Origin: Lentimicrobiaceae bacterium
GTDB lineage: Bacteria; Bacteroidota; Bacteroidia; Bacteroidales; JALOCA01
Length of the DNA stretch: 64,000 nt
NCBI GenBank assembly: GCA_023227965.1
Contig: JALOCA010000005.1
Span: 1 to 64,000, forward strand
Reading direction: 5' to 3'
Part shown: positions 35,669-43,926 of the stretch, piece after piece
Layout of the letters: each line of letters starts with the position of its first letter
Numbering within the stretch: the first letter of the stretch is position 1
Translations under genes and position numbers: made by a program
The notes under the pieces: model-generated
Databases searched by the model: none
Told to the model about the DNA's origin: nothing
The model's input: the letters and a program-made list of their open reading frames with translations, nothing else

Positions 35669-35816
35669 TTCTCGTAATTTATTACTCAAAACTGGTAGTC
35701 AAAATGGATTAAATAAAAATCAGCAATAGCTACTATCTGAACAATCAACAATGATAAAAAGGAATTCAAATATTAAAATACTGTAATATGGCACCTTTTA
35801 ACTGATTGCGGAAGCC

Positions 35817-35845
35817 ATTCAACCGTTTTAAAACGGTATTCAACC
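35817..35845. promoter_or_regulatory. Palindrome with flanking direct repeats, candidate operator
   Basis: ACCGTTTTAAAACGGT (35822-35837) is a perfect 16-bp palindrome. The octamer ATTCAACC occurs at 35817-35824 and again at 35838-35845. It ends 8 bp upstream of the -33 element of the next promoter, a typical activator-site position. Confidence 0.4.
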
Positions 35846-35852
35846 AATGATT

Positions 35853-35884
35853 TTTGTTTCAGCAAAAACAATACTATAGTTTTG
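35853..35884 (+). promoter_or_regulatory. Promoter for the unknown gene at 35911
   Basis: TTTG at 35853-35856, a 20-bp spacer and TAGTTTTG at 35877-35884 fit the Bacteroidetes promoter. The start codon is 27 bp downstream. Confidence 0.7.
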
Positions 35885-35910
35885 CATCTTGAATTAGGGA
35901 TACACAATCA

Positions 35911-36354
35911 ATGCATAATCATACATTTTTATTCAGGGAAAGAATTTGGTCAATTAATGGACTTTTTTATACTAACGATTCTGGTGCTGGTGGAACTCCC
36001 TGTGATGGGATGATAAAAATCACACACAAACCTAATATATGGCTTAATGAAGGAATACTGAAAATTCATTCGGAAATTGCCTGGGAACATGTAAACTTTT
36101 TTGAAATTATACCTTTTCAACCCGGTTACGATTTTTCTACCTTCCAATCCATGAATACTATTATGGGGAATCTTCATGGTAAAATTATGGTAATCCAAAA
36201 TGCTATAATTACTTCTTTTTCTTCCGAAAATTCTATTTTTACTGGTGTAGAAACGTTAGTAAAGATTGATAATGAAAATTATAACGATTACGGTTATGTA
36301 TTTATGGAAGATAAAAAATTAGGTTCCTGGGCAATTTCTTTACACGGCATATAA
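35911..36354 (+). CDS. Hypothetical protein
   Basis: 147 residues, not recognised. No signal peptide or membrane segment. The composition is mixed alpha/beta with many aromatic residues (e.g. IWLNEGILKIHSEIAWEHVNFF) and no Cys pairs apart from an isolated CDG. It has its own well-formed promoter, which supports it as a real gene. A kinase gene starts 60 bp downstream in the same direction; that spacing contains a further -7-like element, so co-transcription is uncertain. A partner or target of the kinase system is conceivable but unproven. Confidence 0.6.
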   Translation: MHNHTFLFRERIWSINGLFYTNDSGAGGTPCDGMIKITHKPNIWLNEGILKIHSEIAWEHVNFFEIIPFQPGYDFSTFQSMNTIMGNLHGKIMVIQNAIITSFSSENSIFTGVETLVKIDNENYNDYGYVFMEDKKLGSWAISLHGI

Positions 36355-36386
36355 TATCTATGTGTTCTCTGAAATTAATTTTCTTT

Positions 36387-36394
36387 TATATTTG
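36387..36394 (+). promoter_or_regulatory. Possible -7 element for the PAS kinase gene
   Basis: TATATTTG at 36387-36394 matches TAnnTTTG and lies 20 bp before the kinase start. The -33 partner is weak. Confidence 0.4.
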
Positions 36395-36414
36395 TTCTTT
36401 GATCCACAAAAAAC

Positions 36415-39222
36415 ATGTCTTTTCTTTTTTTCGATAGAGTCAGGGAACTGCAGCAAATAAACCGGAAACGTGAATTTATAGAATTCAGGGAACAAAACAT
36501 TAAGAATATATTCATTACAATTACATTTGCCGGCATAGCCATTGTCTTTTTCTTTCATATTTTCGATACAATAAACGATTTTCCACGCATCCATGAAATG
36601 TTTATTGCCAAGATTGCTATTTCCACTATTTTATTAATTAATTTATCTTTAGTACTTTTTTTTAATACAAGAAAAGTATATATTTTATTTCTATATTTTG
36701 GTTTCTACCAAACAGCCTTTTTTTGTACACTTATATCTCATTATACTGGTGGTCTGAGCAGTACATACTGGGGAGGACTTATTTTAATGCTTATTATCTG
36801 GCATTCAATTATACCTATTAATTATAAATTACTCGATTTTCATGGTACTATTTTTATAGTTCAATATCTTGTTATTTTATTTTATTTTGAACCCAAACCT
36901 GTGTACTGGGAATACTTTTGGGAAGGAACATTTTTTCTTCTGGGGACACACTTTGTGGGAATGGTAGCCGGCTTTCTGAATAATCAATCGGATGCACTGT
37001 TATTTAAGAATCAGGAAGTAATTCAGCAAACTCGCTCGGCACTTACGAAATCGGAACTGTTATACCAAACACTGATAAATAATGCAAACGACGGAATCTT
37101 TATTACGCAGGATAACGTTTTTAAATTTGTAAATGCCTCTTTTTGTGAAATTACGGGTTATACAGAAAACGAACTGATAAATAAGCCTTTTAACGATCTC
37201 ATTATTCCCGAAGATCATCAAAAACTGATGGAAATCCATTTAAAAAGGATGAGAGGCGAAAAAGTACCCAGCATTTATTCTACCCAAGGAGTAGCCAAAG
37301 ACGGAAGAAAAATTCATCTTGAATTTAACAGCAATACCATTGAGTTGGACGGACGCCCTGCTTCATTTGTTATCATGCGTGATGAAACGCAGCATATTCT
37401 ATCAGAGCAAGCAATTAAAGAAAGCGAAGAAAAATACAAATTGCTCGTAGAAAGGGCTAACGATGGAATTGTCATTCTTCAGGATGGAATAGTTGTATTT
37501 ATCAACCAAATGATGGCAAATATTCTGGGATTTGAAGTTACAAATATGCTCAATACCCCTTTTATAAATTATCTTGCGCCCGAAGAAGTGGAAAGAATAT
37601 ATCAATACTATTTACAACGGCTGGCAGGTATTTCAGTTCCATCAATTTATGAATCGGTGCTCGTTGACAAATCCAGGATACTTAAAGCCGTAGAGTTCAA
37701 CAGCAGCATTATTAATTTCAAGGGCAAGCCAGCCACGCAGGTATTTATCCGTGATATCACCGAACGGAAAAATGCCGAACAAGCATTGAAGGAAAGTGAA
37801 GTTCGCTACAGAGAAATGGCAGACTTCCTCCCACAAATGATTTATGAAGTAAATATTGATGGAACCGTTTCCTTTATCAACAGAACTGGTATCGAACAAA
37901 TCGGGTATTCGTACGATGAAATCCTGCAGGGTATTCACATTTCGCAATTCGTAATTCCGGAACAACGTAAAGAACTATTAGAAAACCTTAAGGCGACTCT
38001 ACTGGGTGGAGAACCAAGCAAAGCAAAAGAATTCACTGCCTTACGAAAAGATGGAAGTACATTCCCCATAATGGTTTATGATTCTCCTATTTACAAAAAA
38101 GGGGTTGTGGTTGGCAACCGGGGAACCGTGGCGGATATTTCTCTCAGGAAAAAAGCAGAAGAAGAACTAAGAAATGTAAACCAACGGCTTACTTTCCACA
38201 TCTATAAAACTCCGCTTGCTTATATTGAGTGGAATTCAACCTTAGAAGTGGTGGAATGGAATCCGACAGCAGAAAAGATTTTTGGATTTACGCATTCCGA
38301 AGCCATAGGAAAACATGCGTACGATTTAATTGTCCCGGAAGAAATAAAAGACACTATCAACGAAGTTCTTGACGATATCATTAACGAAAAAGGGGGCGCA
38401 TTTAATGTAAACGAAAATATTACCAAAGATGGAAAGATAATCATCTGTCAATGGTACAATACTCCGTTAAAAGACCATAACGGTAAGGTTATAGGTTTGG
38501 CTTCGTTGGTTCAGGATATTACACAACGTAAACAATTAGAAGCGGAATTAGAAAAAACACTAGCAACCCTCGAAAAAAAGCATATGGCAACGGTAGAAAA
38601 AATGCAAAGTTACTTTACCGAACTTCAAATAAAAAAGAACGAGTTGCTGCATATGCAAAAAGAAAACCTTCAAAGCCAATTCGAAACACTTAAAAACCAG
38701 GTAAACCCTCATTTTTTATTCAATAGCCTGAACGTGCTGGCTTCGCTAATCAGCGTTGACCCCGATCTTGCAGAACAATTTACCGGCAAACTATCAAAAA
38801 TTTACCGCTACGTTCTTGAACATAAATCTGATGACCTAGTATCGCTCCAAACGGAAGTGGATTTTCTGAATGCCTATGTTTTTCTACTTAGCATCCGTTT
38901 TTCCAACAAACTTGTTGTAAATATTTCCATACCCGACGACAAATCCGAGCTTACCCTCCCCCCTCTTGCCTTGCAATTACTTATCGAAAATGCTATAAAA
39001 CACAACGTTTTTTCTACAAAATCACCATTAATCATTGATATATTTATTGACAGCGAAAACTATCTTAACATTGTAAACAATTTACAAAAACGTGAACAAC
39101 ATATTGAAACAACCCATATAGGTTTAGTAAATATTGCTAACCGGTATCGTTTTTTCACTGATAAACCCACCCAATTTGGTATAGAAGGCGATAAATTTAT
39201 CGCACGAATTCCGCTTATTTAA
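36415..39222 (+). CDS. Membrane sensor kinase with four PAS domains and a LytS-type kinase core
   Basis: 935 residues. Residues ~30-200 hold about six membrane helices. Four PAS domains follow at roughly 215-330, 340-455, 460-575 and 580-705; the first two look duplicated (both carry a VPSIY segment). A coiled coil at ~705-755 leads to a His_kinase domain of the LytS/YehU family with phospho-His766 in NQVNPHFLFNSLN. The ATPase N box is LLIENAIKHN. The kinase would phosphorylate the LytTR regulator encoded 17 bp downstream. Sensed signal unknown; PAS often binds heme, flavin or small ligands, but none can be assigned here. Confidence 0.92.
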   Translation: MSFLFFDRVRELQQINRKREFIEFREQNIKNIFITITFAGIAIVFFFHIFDTINDFPRIHEMFIAKIAISTILLINLSLVLFFNTRKVYILFLYFGFYQTAFFCTLISHYTGGLSSTYWGGLILMLIIWHSIIPINYKLLDFHGTIFIVQYLVILFYFEPKPVYWEYFWEGTFFLLGTHFVGMVAGFLNNQSDALLFKNQEVIQQTRSALTKSELLYQTLINNANDGIFITQDNVFKFVNASFCEITGYTENELINKPFNDLIIPEDHQKLMEIHLKRMRGEKVPSIYSTQGVAKDGRKIHLEFNSNTIELDGRPASFVIMRDETQHILSEQAIKESEEKYKLLVERANDGIVILQDGIVVFINQMMANILGFEVTNMLNTPFINYLAPEEVERIYQYYLQRLAGISVPSIYESVLVDKSRILKAVEFNSSIINFKGKPATQVFIRDITERKNAEQALKESEVRYREMADFLPQMIYEVNIDGTVSFINRTGIEQIGYSYDEILQGIHISQFVIPEQRKELLENLKATLLGGEPSKAKEFTALRKDGSTFPIMVYDSPIYKKGVVVGNRGTVADISLRKKAEEELRNVNQRLTFHIYKTPLAYIEWNSTLEVVEWNPTAEKIFGFTHSEAIGKHAYDLIVPEEIKDTINEVLDDIINEKGGAFNVNENITKDGKIIICQWYNTPLKDHNGKVIGLASLVQDITQRKQLEAELEKTLATLEKKHMATVEKMQSYFTELQIKKNELLHMQKENLQSQFETLKNQVNPHFLFNSLNVLASLISVDPDLAEQFTGKLSKIYRYVLEHKSDDLVSLQTEVDFLNAYVFLLSIRFSNKLVVNISIPDDKSELTLPPLALQLLIENAIKHNVFSTKSPLIIDIFIDSENYLNIVNNLQKREQHIETTHIGLVNIANRYRFFTDKPTQFGIEGDKFIARIPLI

Positions 39223-39239
39223 CCTTTAATTTTTTCGCC

Positions 39240-39998
39240 ATGCAAATCGTAATAATAGAAGATGAAAAATTAGCCGCTAATTACCTTGAAAAAATGATTT
39301 TAAAGTTTGATAATAACATCAAAGTATTAGCCAAGCCGGAATCTGTTGAAGAAGCCATTACCTGGTTTACAACCCACAAAGAGCCTGATCTGATTTTTTT
39401 GGATATTCATCTTGAAGACGGACTGAGTTTTTCCATCTTTGAAAAGGTTTCCGTTAAATCTCCTATAATTTTTACTACGGCGTATGACGAGTATGCCATT
39501 AAAGCTTTTTCATTGAAAAGCATTGATTATCTGCTTAAACCTATACAACAGGAAGAACTTAACAGAAGCATAGAAAAATACAGGGAGTGGAATTCGGCAA
39601 ATACGAAAGAAATAAATATTCAAGAATTGTACGATCTTCTTTCGGCTAAAAATCCGAATTATAAAGAACGTTTTTCAATACATGTTGGGCAAAAAATAAG
39701 AACTATTTCTGTTGACGACATTGCCTATTTTTATTCAGAAGAGAGCATAACATTCGTGGTAACCAACGATAAAGCTGAATATGCCTTAGATTACAGTCTC
39801 GAAGAATTAGGTGAGATGTTGAATCCCAAAGATTTTTTCCGTATCAACCGGCAGTACCTCATTAAGCTGAAAGCAATTAAAAACATCCATGTTTTCCCGA
39901 AAAGCCGGTTAAAAATTGAGCTAAATCCCCCTGCTGCAAAAGAAGTTTTTGTCAGTATTGATAAAATTACCCGTTTCAAACAATGGTTAAATACCTGA
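39240..39998 (+). CDS. LytTR-family response regulator
   Basis: 252 residues. The receiver domain (~1-120) has acidic residues IIEDE (7-9), acceptor Asp55 in LIFLDIHLEDG and Lys near 100 (YLLKPI). A LytTR DNA-binding domain (~145-250) shows FSIHVGQKIRTISVDDIAYF and FFRINRQYLIKLKAI. Seventeen bp separate it from the PAS kinase, making a cognate pair. LytTR regulators bind paired direct repeats; the ATTCAACC pair at 35817-35845 is a candidate target but unproven. A bidirectional hairpin follows. Confidence 0.94.
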   Translation: MQIVIIEDEKLAANYLEKMILKFDNNIKVLAKPESVEEAITWFTTHKEPDLIFLDIHLEDGLSFSIFEKVSVKSPIIFTTAYDEYAIKAFSLKSIDYLLKPIQQEELNRSIEKYREWNSANTKEINIQELYDLLSAKNPNYKERFSIHVGQKIRTISVDDIAYFYSEESITFVVTNDKAEYALDYSLEELGEMLNPKDFFRINRQYLIKLKAIKNIHVFPKSRLKIELNPPAAKEVFVSIDKITRFKQWLNT

Positions 39999-40005
39999 AA
40001 ATAAA

Positions 40006-40027
40006 AAATCCGGTAAGAACCGGATTT
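40006..40027. terminator. Bidirectional terminator between the LytTR gene and frr
   Basis: AAATCCGGT and ACCGGATTT form a perfect 9-bp stem around an AAGA loop, with A/T-rich flanks. It separates the convergent response-regulator and frr genes. Confidence 0.85.
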
Positions 40028-40059
40028 AATCACAATTTATTCTTTTACGAAGCAACAGT

Positions 40060-40623
40060 TTATACTGTCATGATATCCTTTTCTTTGGCTTCAACAATTT
40101 TATCAATTTTTAAAATATAGCCATCGGTGGTGGTTTGAATGTCTTTTTCGAGATTTTTTATTTCATCTTCGGGGATACCTTCTTTTTCGAGATTTTTTGC
40201 AGATTCATTGGCTTGCCTGCGGATATTTCTGATACTTACGCGGGCAATTTCTCCCTCATTTTTTACACGTTTTACCATTTCTTTACGGCGTTCCTCTGTT
40301 GGCGGGGGAACATTGATTCGCAAAATTTCACCATTGTTTTGCGGATTAAAACCTAGATTGGCTGCCATAATGGCTTTTTCTATAGGAACCAACATGTTTT
40401 TTTCCCAAGGCTGAACAATAATTTGCCGGGGGTCGGGAGTGTTAATATTGGCTATTTGTTCAATAGGAGTAGGTGCACCATAATAATCCACCTTTACCCC
40501 TTCCAGCATTTGAGGGTTGGCTTTTCCTGCACGTATTTTATGTAATTCGCGCTCGAGGTGTGCAAGTGCATTTTGCATTCCTTCTTTGGCTTCTTCCAGT
40601 ATAAACAGAGTTTCTTCGTTCAT
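40060..40623 (-). CDS. frr: Ribosome recycling factor
   Basis: 187 residues. RRF splits post-termination ribosomes together with EF-G. It has the long three-helix body (AHLERELHKIRAGKANPQML; RRKEMVKRVKNEGEIARVSIRNIRRQANE abbreviated) and the intervening beta domain (GAPTPIEQIANINTPDPRQIIVQPWE abbreviated). It follows pyrH by 57 bp, the common pyrH-frr order. A -7-like TATTTTTG on the minus strand (40651-40644) may give it an additional promoter. Confidence 0.97.
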   Translation of the reverse strand: MNEETLFILEEAKEGMQNALAHLERELHKIRAGKANPQMLEGVKVDYYGAPTPIEQIANINTPDPRQIIVQPWEKNMLVPIEKAIMAANLGFNPQNNGEILRINVPPPTEERRKEMVKRVKNEGEIARVSIRNIRRQANESAKNLEKEGIPEDEIKNLEKDIQTTTDGYILKIDKIVEAKEKDIMTV

Positions 40624-40680
40624 GGTACTGTGATTGAATTGTGCAAAAATAAATAAAGCTTTTTTATTTTTTGCTATCTT

Positions 40681-41385
40681 TTAATACACCAATGAACCAA
40701 TTTTTTCACCGGATACAATTTTTTTCAGATTTCCGGGGGTATTCATATCGAAAACAATTATGGGCATATTATTTTCACGGCAGAGGGTAAATGCTGTTAA
40801 ATCCATAATATTTAGCCCCTTTGCATATGCTTCATCAAAACGAAGAGTCGCAAATTTGGTTGCTGTGGGGTCTTTTTCCGGATCGGCGGTATACACACCG
40901 TCAACGCGGGTACCTTTCAATATAACATCGGCTTTGATTTCGATTGCGCGAAGTGAAGCTGCAGTATCGGTTGTGAAATAAGGATTTCCGGTTCCCCCGC
41001 CTATAATTACCACATGTGAAGATTCAAGATATTCTATTGCTTTGCTGCGGCTCATGGCTTCTGCTATGGGCTGGATGGCAATCCCGGAAAGTAATTTTGT
41101 ATTTACCCCCATAGATTGCAATGCCGACTGCAGAGCCATGCTGTTGATAACGGTAGCAAGCATGCCCATATAATCGCCCTGTACACGGTCATATCCTTCC
41201 GAACTTCCTTTTAATCCCCTGAAAATATTACCTCCGCCTATTACTATAGCAACCTGTACTTTTTCATTAGCAATGGACTTTATATCACAGGCATATTGTT
41301 CAAGTCTTTCTGTATCAATACCATATTGTTTATTACCCATAAGGGCTTCACCGCTGAGTTTTAATAAAATTCTTTTGTACAACAT
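40681..41385 (-). CDS. pyrH: UMP kinase
   Basis: 234 residues, normal. Phosphorylates UMP to UDP; hexameric amino-acid-kinase fold. Motifs: KRILLKLSGEALMG at the N-terminus, AIVIGGGNIFRG, GTGNPYFTTDTAASLRAIE, and KGTRVDGVYTADPEKD. It is upstream of frr on the same strand. The start at 41385 gives MLYKRILLKLSGE, consistent with the family. Confidence 0.97.
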   Translation of the reverse strand: MLYKRILLKLSGEALMGNKQYGIDTERLEQYACDIKSIANEKVQVAIVIGGGNIFRGLKGSSEGYDRVQGDYMGMLATVINSMALQSALQSMGVNTKLLSGIAIQPIAEAMSRSKAIEYLESSHVVIIGGGTGNPYFTTDTAASLRAIEIKADVILKGTRVDGVYTADPEKDPTATKFATLRFDEAYAKGLNIMDLTAFTLCRENNMPIIVFDMNTPGNLKKIVSGEKIGSLVY

Positions 41386-41444
41386 TTTTTAATCTTTATT
41401 GTGTATTGGTAAATTTTGGGCGCTTGCTTGTTATTAGTTGTTGG

Positions 41445-43427
41445 TTATTTGATCAGGCATATTTTTCGGGTTTCTATTCCTTTATTTGTTTGTATTCTTA
41501 TAAAATAGGTTCCGCCAACCAGATTTTGTGTATGCATTTTATGGATATACATTCCTTTAGATATGTTACCTTTATATATATCTGCAACTTTGTTTCCCAT
41601 CATGTTGAAAATGGCTACATCAACAATAGTAGGATTTTTTATTTCATACGTAACAACAAATGCTGAGGAAGCGGGATTGGGGAAAACGGAAAGATTGCAG
41701 GTTTCGGAGTTAATCGGGATGGTGATTCCTGAAATGTCAACTGAATATTGCAGATGCAGGCAGTAGCCGGTTAAATTGCCATAATCTCCGGGTCCGTTAT
41801 CGCTTACTTTAAGTAGCCAATTACCATTTACGGGCTCACCGTCGAAAACAGTTAAAGGTTCTTCGGGGGTAAAACTTCCGGTGTAAGGAGGATATCCGTT
41901 TGTAATAGCTACTGAGGCTTCGTCGTCGAACACGGTTTGTATGTATGCATTGGCATTGCCTCCGTTTCCGTTGCTAAGCGCTACTTCGTTTCCTTCGGGT
42001 GAAAGGACGGCAATATCCAAATCGCCGATATAGGTATGGTCAATAGATATTTCGACATTTACATCAAAAACAACTCCCTGTACATTAACGGGAATAGTAT
42101 CGTAAGTTACTTCCTGGTCGGTAAGGGAAACCGGAATATTCTCAGAACAGAATGTGTTGGATACAATATTTGCTACCTGATAAATAAATACATCCTCCGG
42201 AGATTGTGTACCAGGAGGGTTCAACCCTTTTCCTCCGCCAGGCAGGGTAGCCACAAAATTAGTTGCCAAATCCTGCAGGGCAAAATAATATTTTACAGTA
42301 GTTCCTATGGGTTGCCCGGGTAAAGTGTAAGTATAGTTATTTTGTTTTGTTTGCGTGGCATGTAGTACATTATAATCCTGGTTGTTTACAGAATAGTATA
42401 ACAGTGGATCATTAGGAGATTGGGCAACTGGGTAAGAAGAGGTAACGGCAAAAACAGCCTGGCGGGCAGAGGTATCGTTCCCCGAAATTAGAGGCGTATG
42501 TTGTATGTCAACGCTATAGTCACATGCAAAGGCAGCCATTGTTGCTACGGCTGCCTGTACCATTGTTTTAAAATAGGGAACATTGATAGTTTCAAACTTG
42601 TCGTTAGTGGTATGGTAATACGCATTGAAATCATCCATATTTTCTATGGAAAGTAATGCGGGGTAGCCCTGATCCCAAAAAGAGGAATGGTCGCTTGCAG
42701 TGACATACATTTCACTTTCTGAGAGCTGAGGTGTATAATTTCTTAAAACGGAAGAAAACTTATCTGACAGTTCCTGTGACTGGTCGTCAACAGCTACCGA
42801 GAGTTTGAAATCGTTATCCGAATCCCATGCAATCATATCAAGATTAAGAACGCCAAGTATTTCTGCACCTGCATTTTTTACTGAATCGGCATAGTATGCA
42901 CTCCCCACCAAACCTATTTCTTCGGCATCCCAAGCAGCAAAAATTAATGTATAGTCGAAATTATGGGGCGAAAGTAATCGTGCTGCTTCTATTACAGCAA
43001 CGGTTCCTGAGGCATTGTCGTCGCAGCCCGGGGCAAGACTTCCCGAAGGCATATCGTCGTAATGCGCACAAATAATGAATTGCTTTTCGGGATAGAGTGT
43101 CCCGGGTTTTACAGCAATAATATTGGTTCCGCCACTTTGAAAATTCTGATAGTAAGGCGATAATCCGGAACTTTCAAATTTTTCAAAAATGTATTGTGCA
43201 GCTTTTGCATTTTGCGGAGAGGAATAATAGCGCGAAGTTATTGTATAAGGCTGACCACCAATCAGTGTAGAGGTATCTCCGCTAAGTTCCCTCACCGTAA
43301 GTGAAACGCTTTGTTCCGTAACAAGCCGGCTGATGGAATCAATCCGAGGGCTGTATCCGTATTGGGCAAAAGAAAAAAGATGTATACTAAAAACAAGCAA
43401 AAAGGAATACAATATTTTGTACTTCAT
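41445..43427 (-). CDS. Secreted M28 aminopeptidase with P-domain and T9SS sorting domain
   Basis: 660 residues. A signal peptide (IHLFSFAQ end) is followed by an M28 zinc peptidase domain (~70-300): AHYDDMPSG, CDDNASGTVAVIE and FAAWDAEEIGLVGS provide the metal ligands and catalytic Glu. A proprotein-convertase-type P/Homo B domain lies at about 430-570 (VSISIDHTYIGDLDIAVLSPEG-like). The C-terminal ~75 residues form a type A T9SS sorting domain (LSVFPNPASSAFVV ... GTYFIRIQTNKGIETRKICLIK, abbreviated). It should be secreted to or anchored at the cell surface to digest peptides. No protein-secretion genes of T9SS are in the window. Confidence 0.92.
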   Translation of the reverse strand: MKYKILYSFLLVFSIHLFSFAQYGYSPRIDSISRLVTEQSVSLTVRELSGDTSTLIGGQPYTITSRYYSSPQNAKAAQYIFEKFESSGLSPYYQNFQSGGTNIIAVKPGTLYPEKQFIICAHYDDMPSGSLAPGCDDNASGTVAVIEAARLLSPHNFDYTLIFAAWDAEEIGLVGSAYYADSVKNAGAEILGVLNLDMIAWDSDNDFKLSVAVDDQSQELSDKFSSVLRNYTPQLSESEMYVTASDHSSFWDQGYPALLSIENMDDFNAYYHTTNDKFETINVPYFKTMVQAAVATMAAFACDYSVDIQHTPLISGNDTSARQAVFAVTSSYPVAQSPNDPLLYYSVNNQDYNVLHATQTKQNNYTYTLPGQPIGTTVKYYFALQDLATNFVATLPGGGKGLNPPGTQSPEDVFIYQVANIVSNTFCSENIPVSLTDQEVTYDTIPVNVQGVVFDVNVEISIDHTYIGDLDIAVLSPEGNEVALSNGNGGNANAYIQTVFDDEASVAITNGYPPYTGSFTPEEPLTVFDGEPVNGNWLLKVSDNGPGDYGNLTGYCLHLQYSVDISGITIPINSETCNLSVFPNPASSAFVVTYEIKNPTIVDVAIFNMMGNKVADIYKGNISKGMYIHKMHTQNLVGGTYFIRIQTNKGIETRKICLIK

Positions 43428-43437
43428 ACACAGTAAA

Positions 43438-43881
43438 TTAAAATTTAGGAATAAAAGGAGTATAGGGGTCTGGCAATTTTTCGAACATTACTAAAAACTT
43501 TTTTATTTGGTCGTCAACTGGGAATGAACTGTAAAAGTAATAGGAAATACCGCCACGCATCCCGATACGGAGTGTATCCTGGGTAATAAAAAAATGCCGG
43601 GTTGAATCGGAGTCATGCCGTTCAATCCGGAAGCTATTGGATTGTCCGGTAATTCTGTAAATTTTCCAGACGTTTAATGAATCAAAAATGATGGTAGCCC
43701 TACTCTCAACATAGGATTTTAGTGGAATATATAAAATAAATTTATCCGGAGGGTTTGTAATATCGGCATAATTTGAAAAAATGGGGATGTCTTTGTACAA
43801 GCTGCTGCTTTCATCGTTGCATGAATACCAACACACTACTGAACAACTCAGCAAAAGTGCTGCTAAAAGGATACGTTTCAT
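43438..43881 (-). CDS. Putative lipoprotein
   Basis: 147 residues. The N-terminus MKRILLAALLLSCSVVCWYSCN is a short hydrophobic signal with a lipobox; lipidation could fall on Cys13 (LLSC) or, less typically, Cys17 or Cys21. The rest has beta-rich segments with no recognised domain. It is 10 bp upstream of the M28 peptidase gene on the same strand, so the two probably form one operon. Function unknown. Confidence 0.7.
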   Translation of the reverse strand: MKRILLAALLLSCSVVCWYSCNDESSSLYKDIPIFSNYADITNPPDKFILYIPLKSYVESRATIIFDSLNVWKIYRITGQSNSFRIERHDSDSTRHFFITQDTLRIGMRGGISYYFYSSFPVDDQIKKFLVMFEKLPDPYTPFIPKF

Positions 43882-43926
43882 AGCTTTTCGTACAATAAAT
43901 AGTTTTACGGGCTAAAGATAGTTTTT

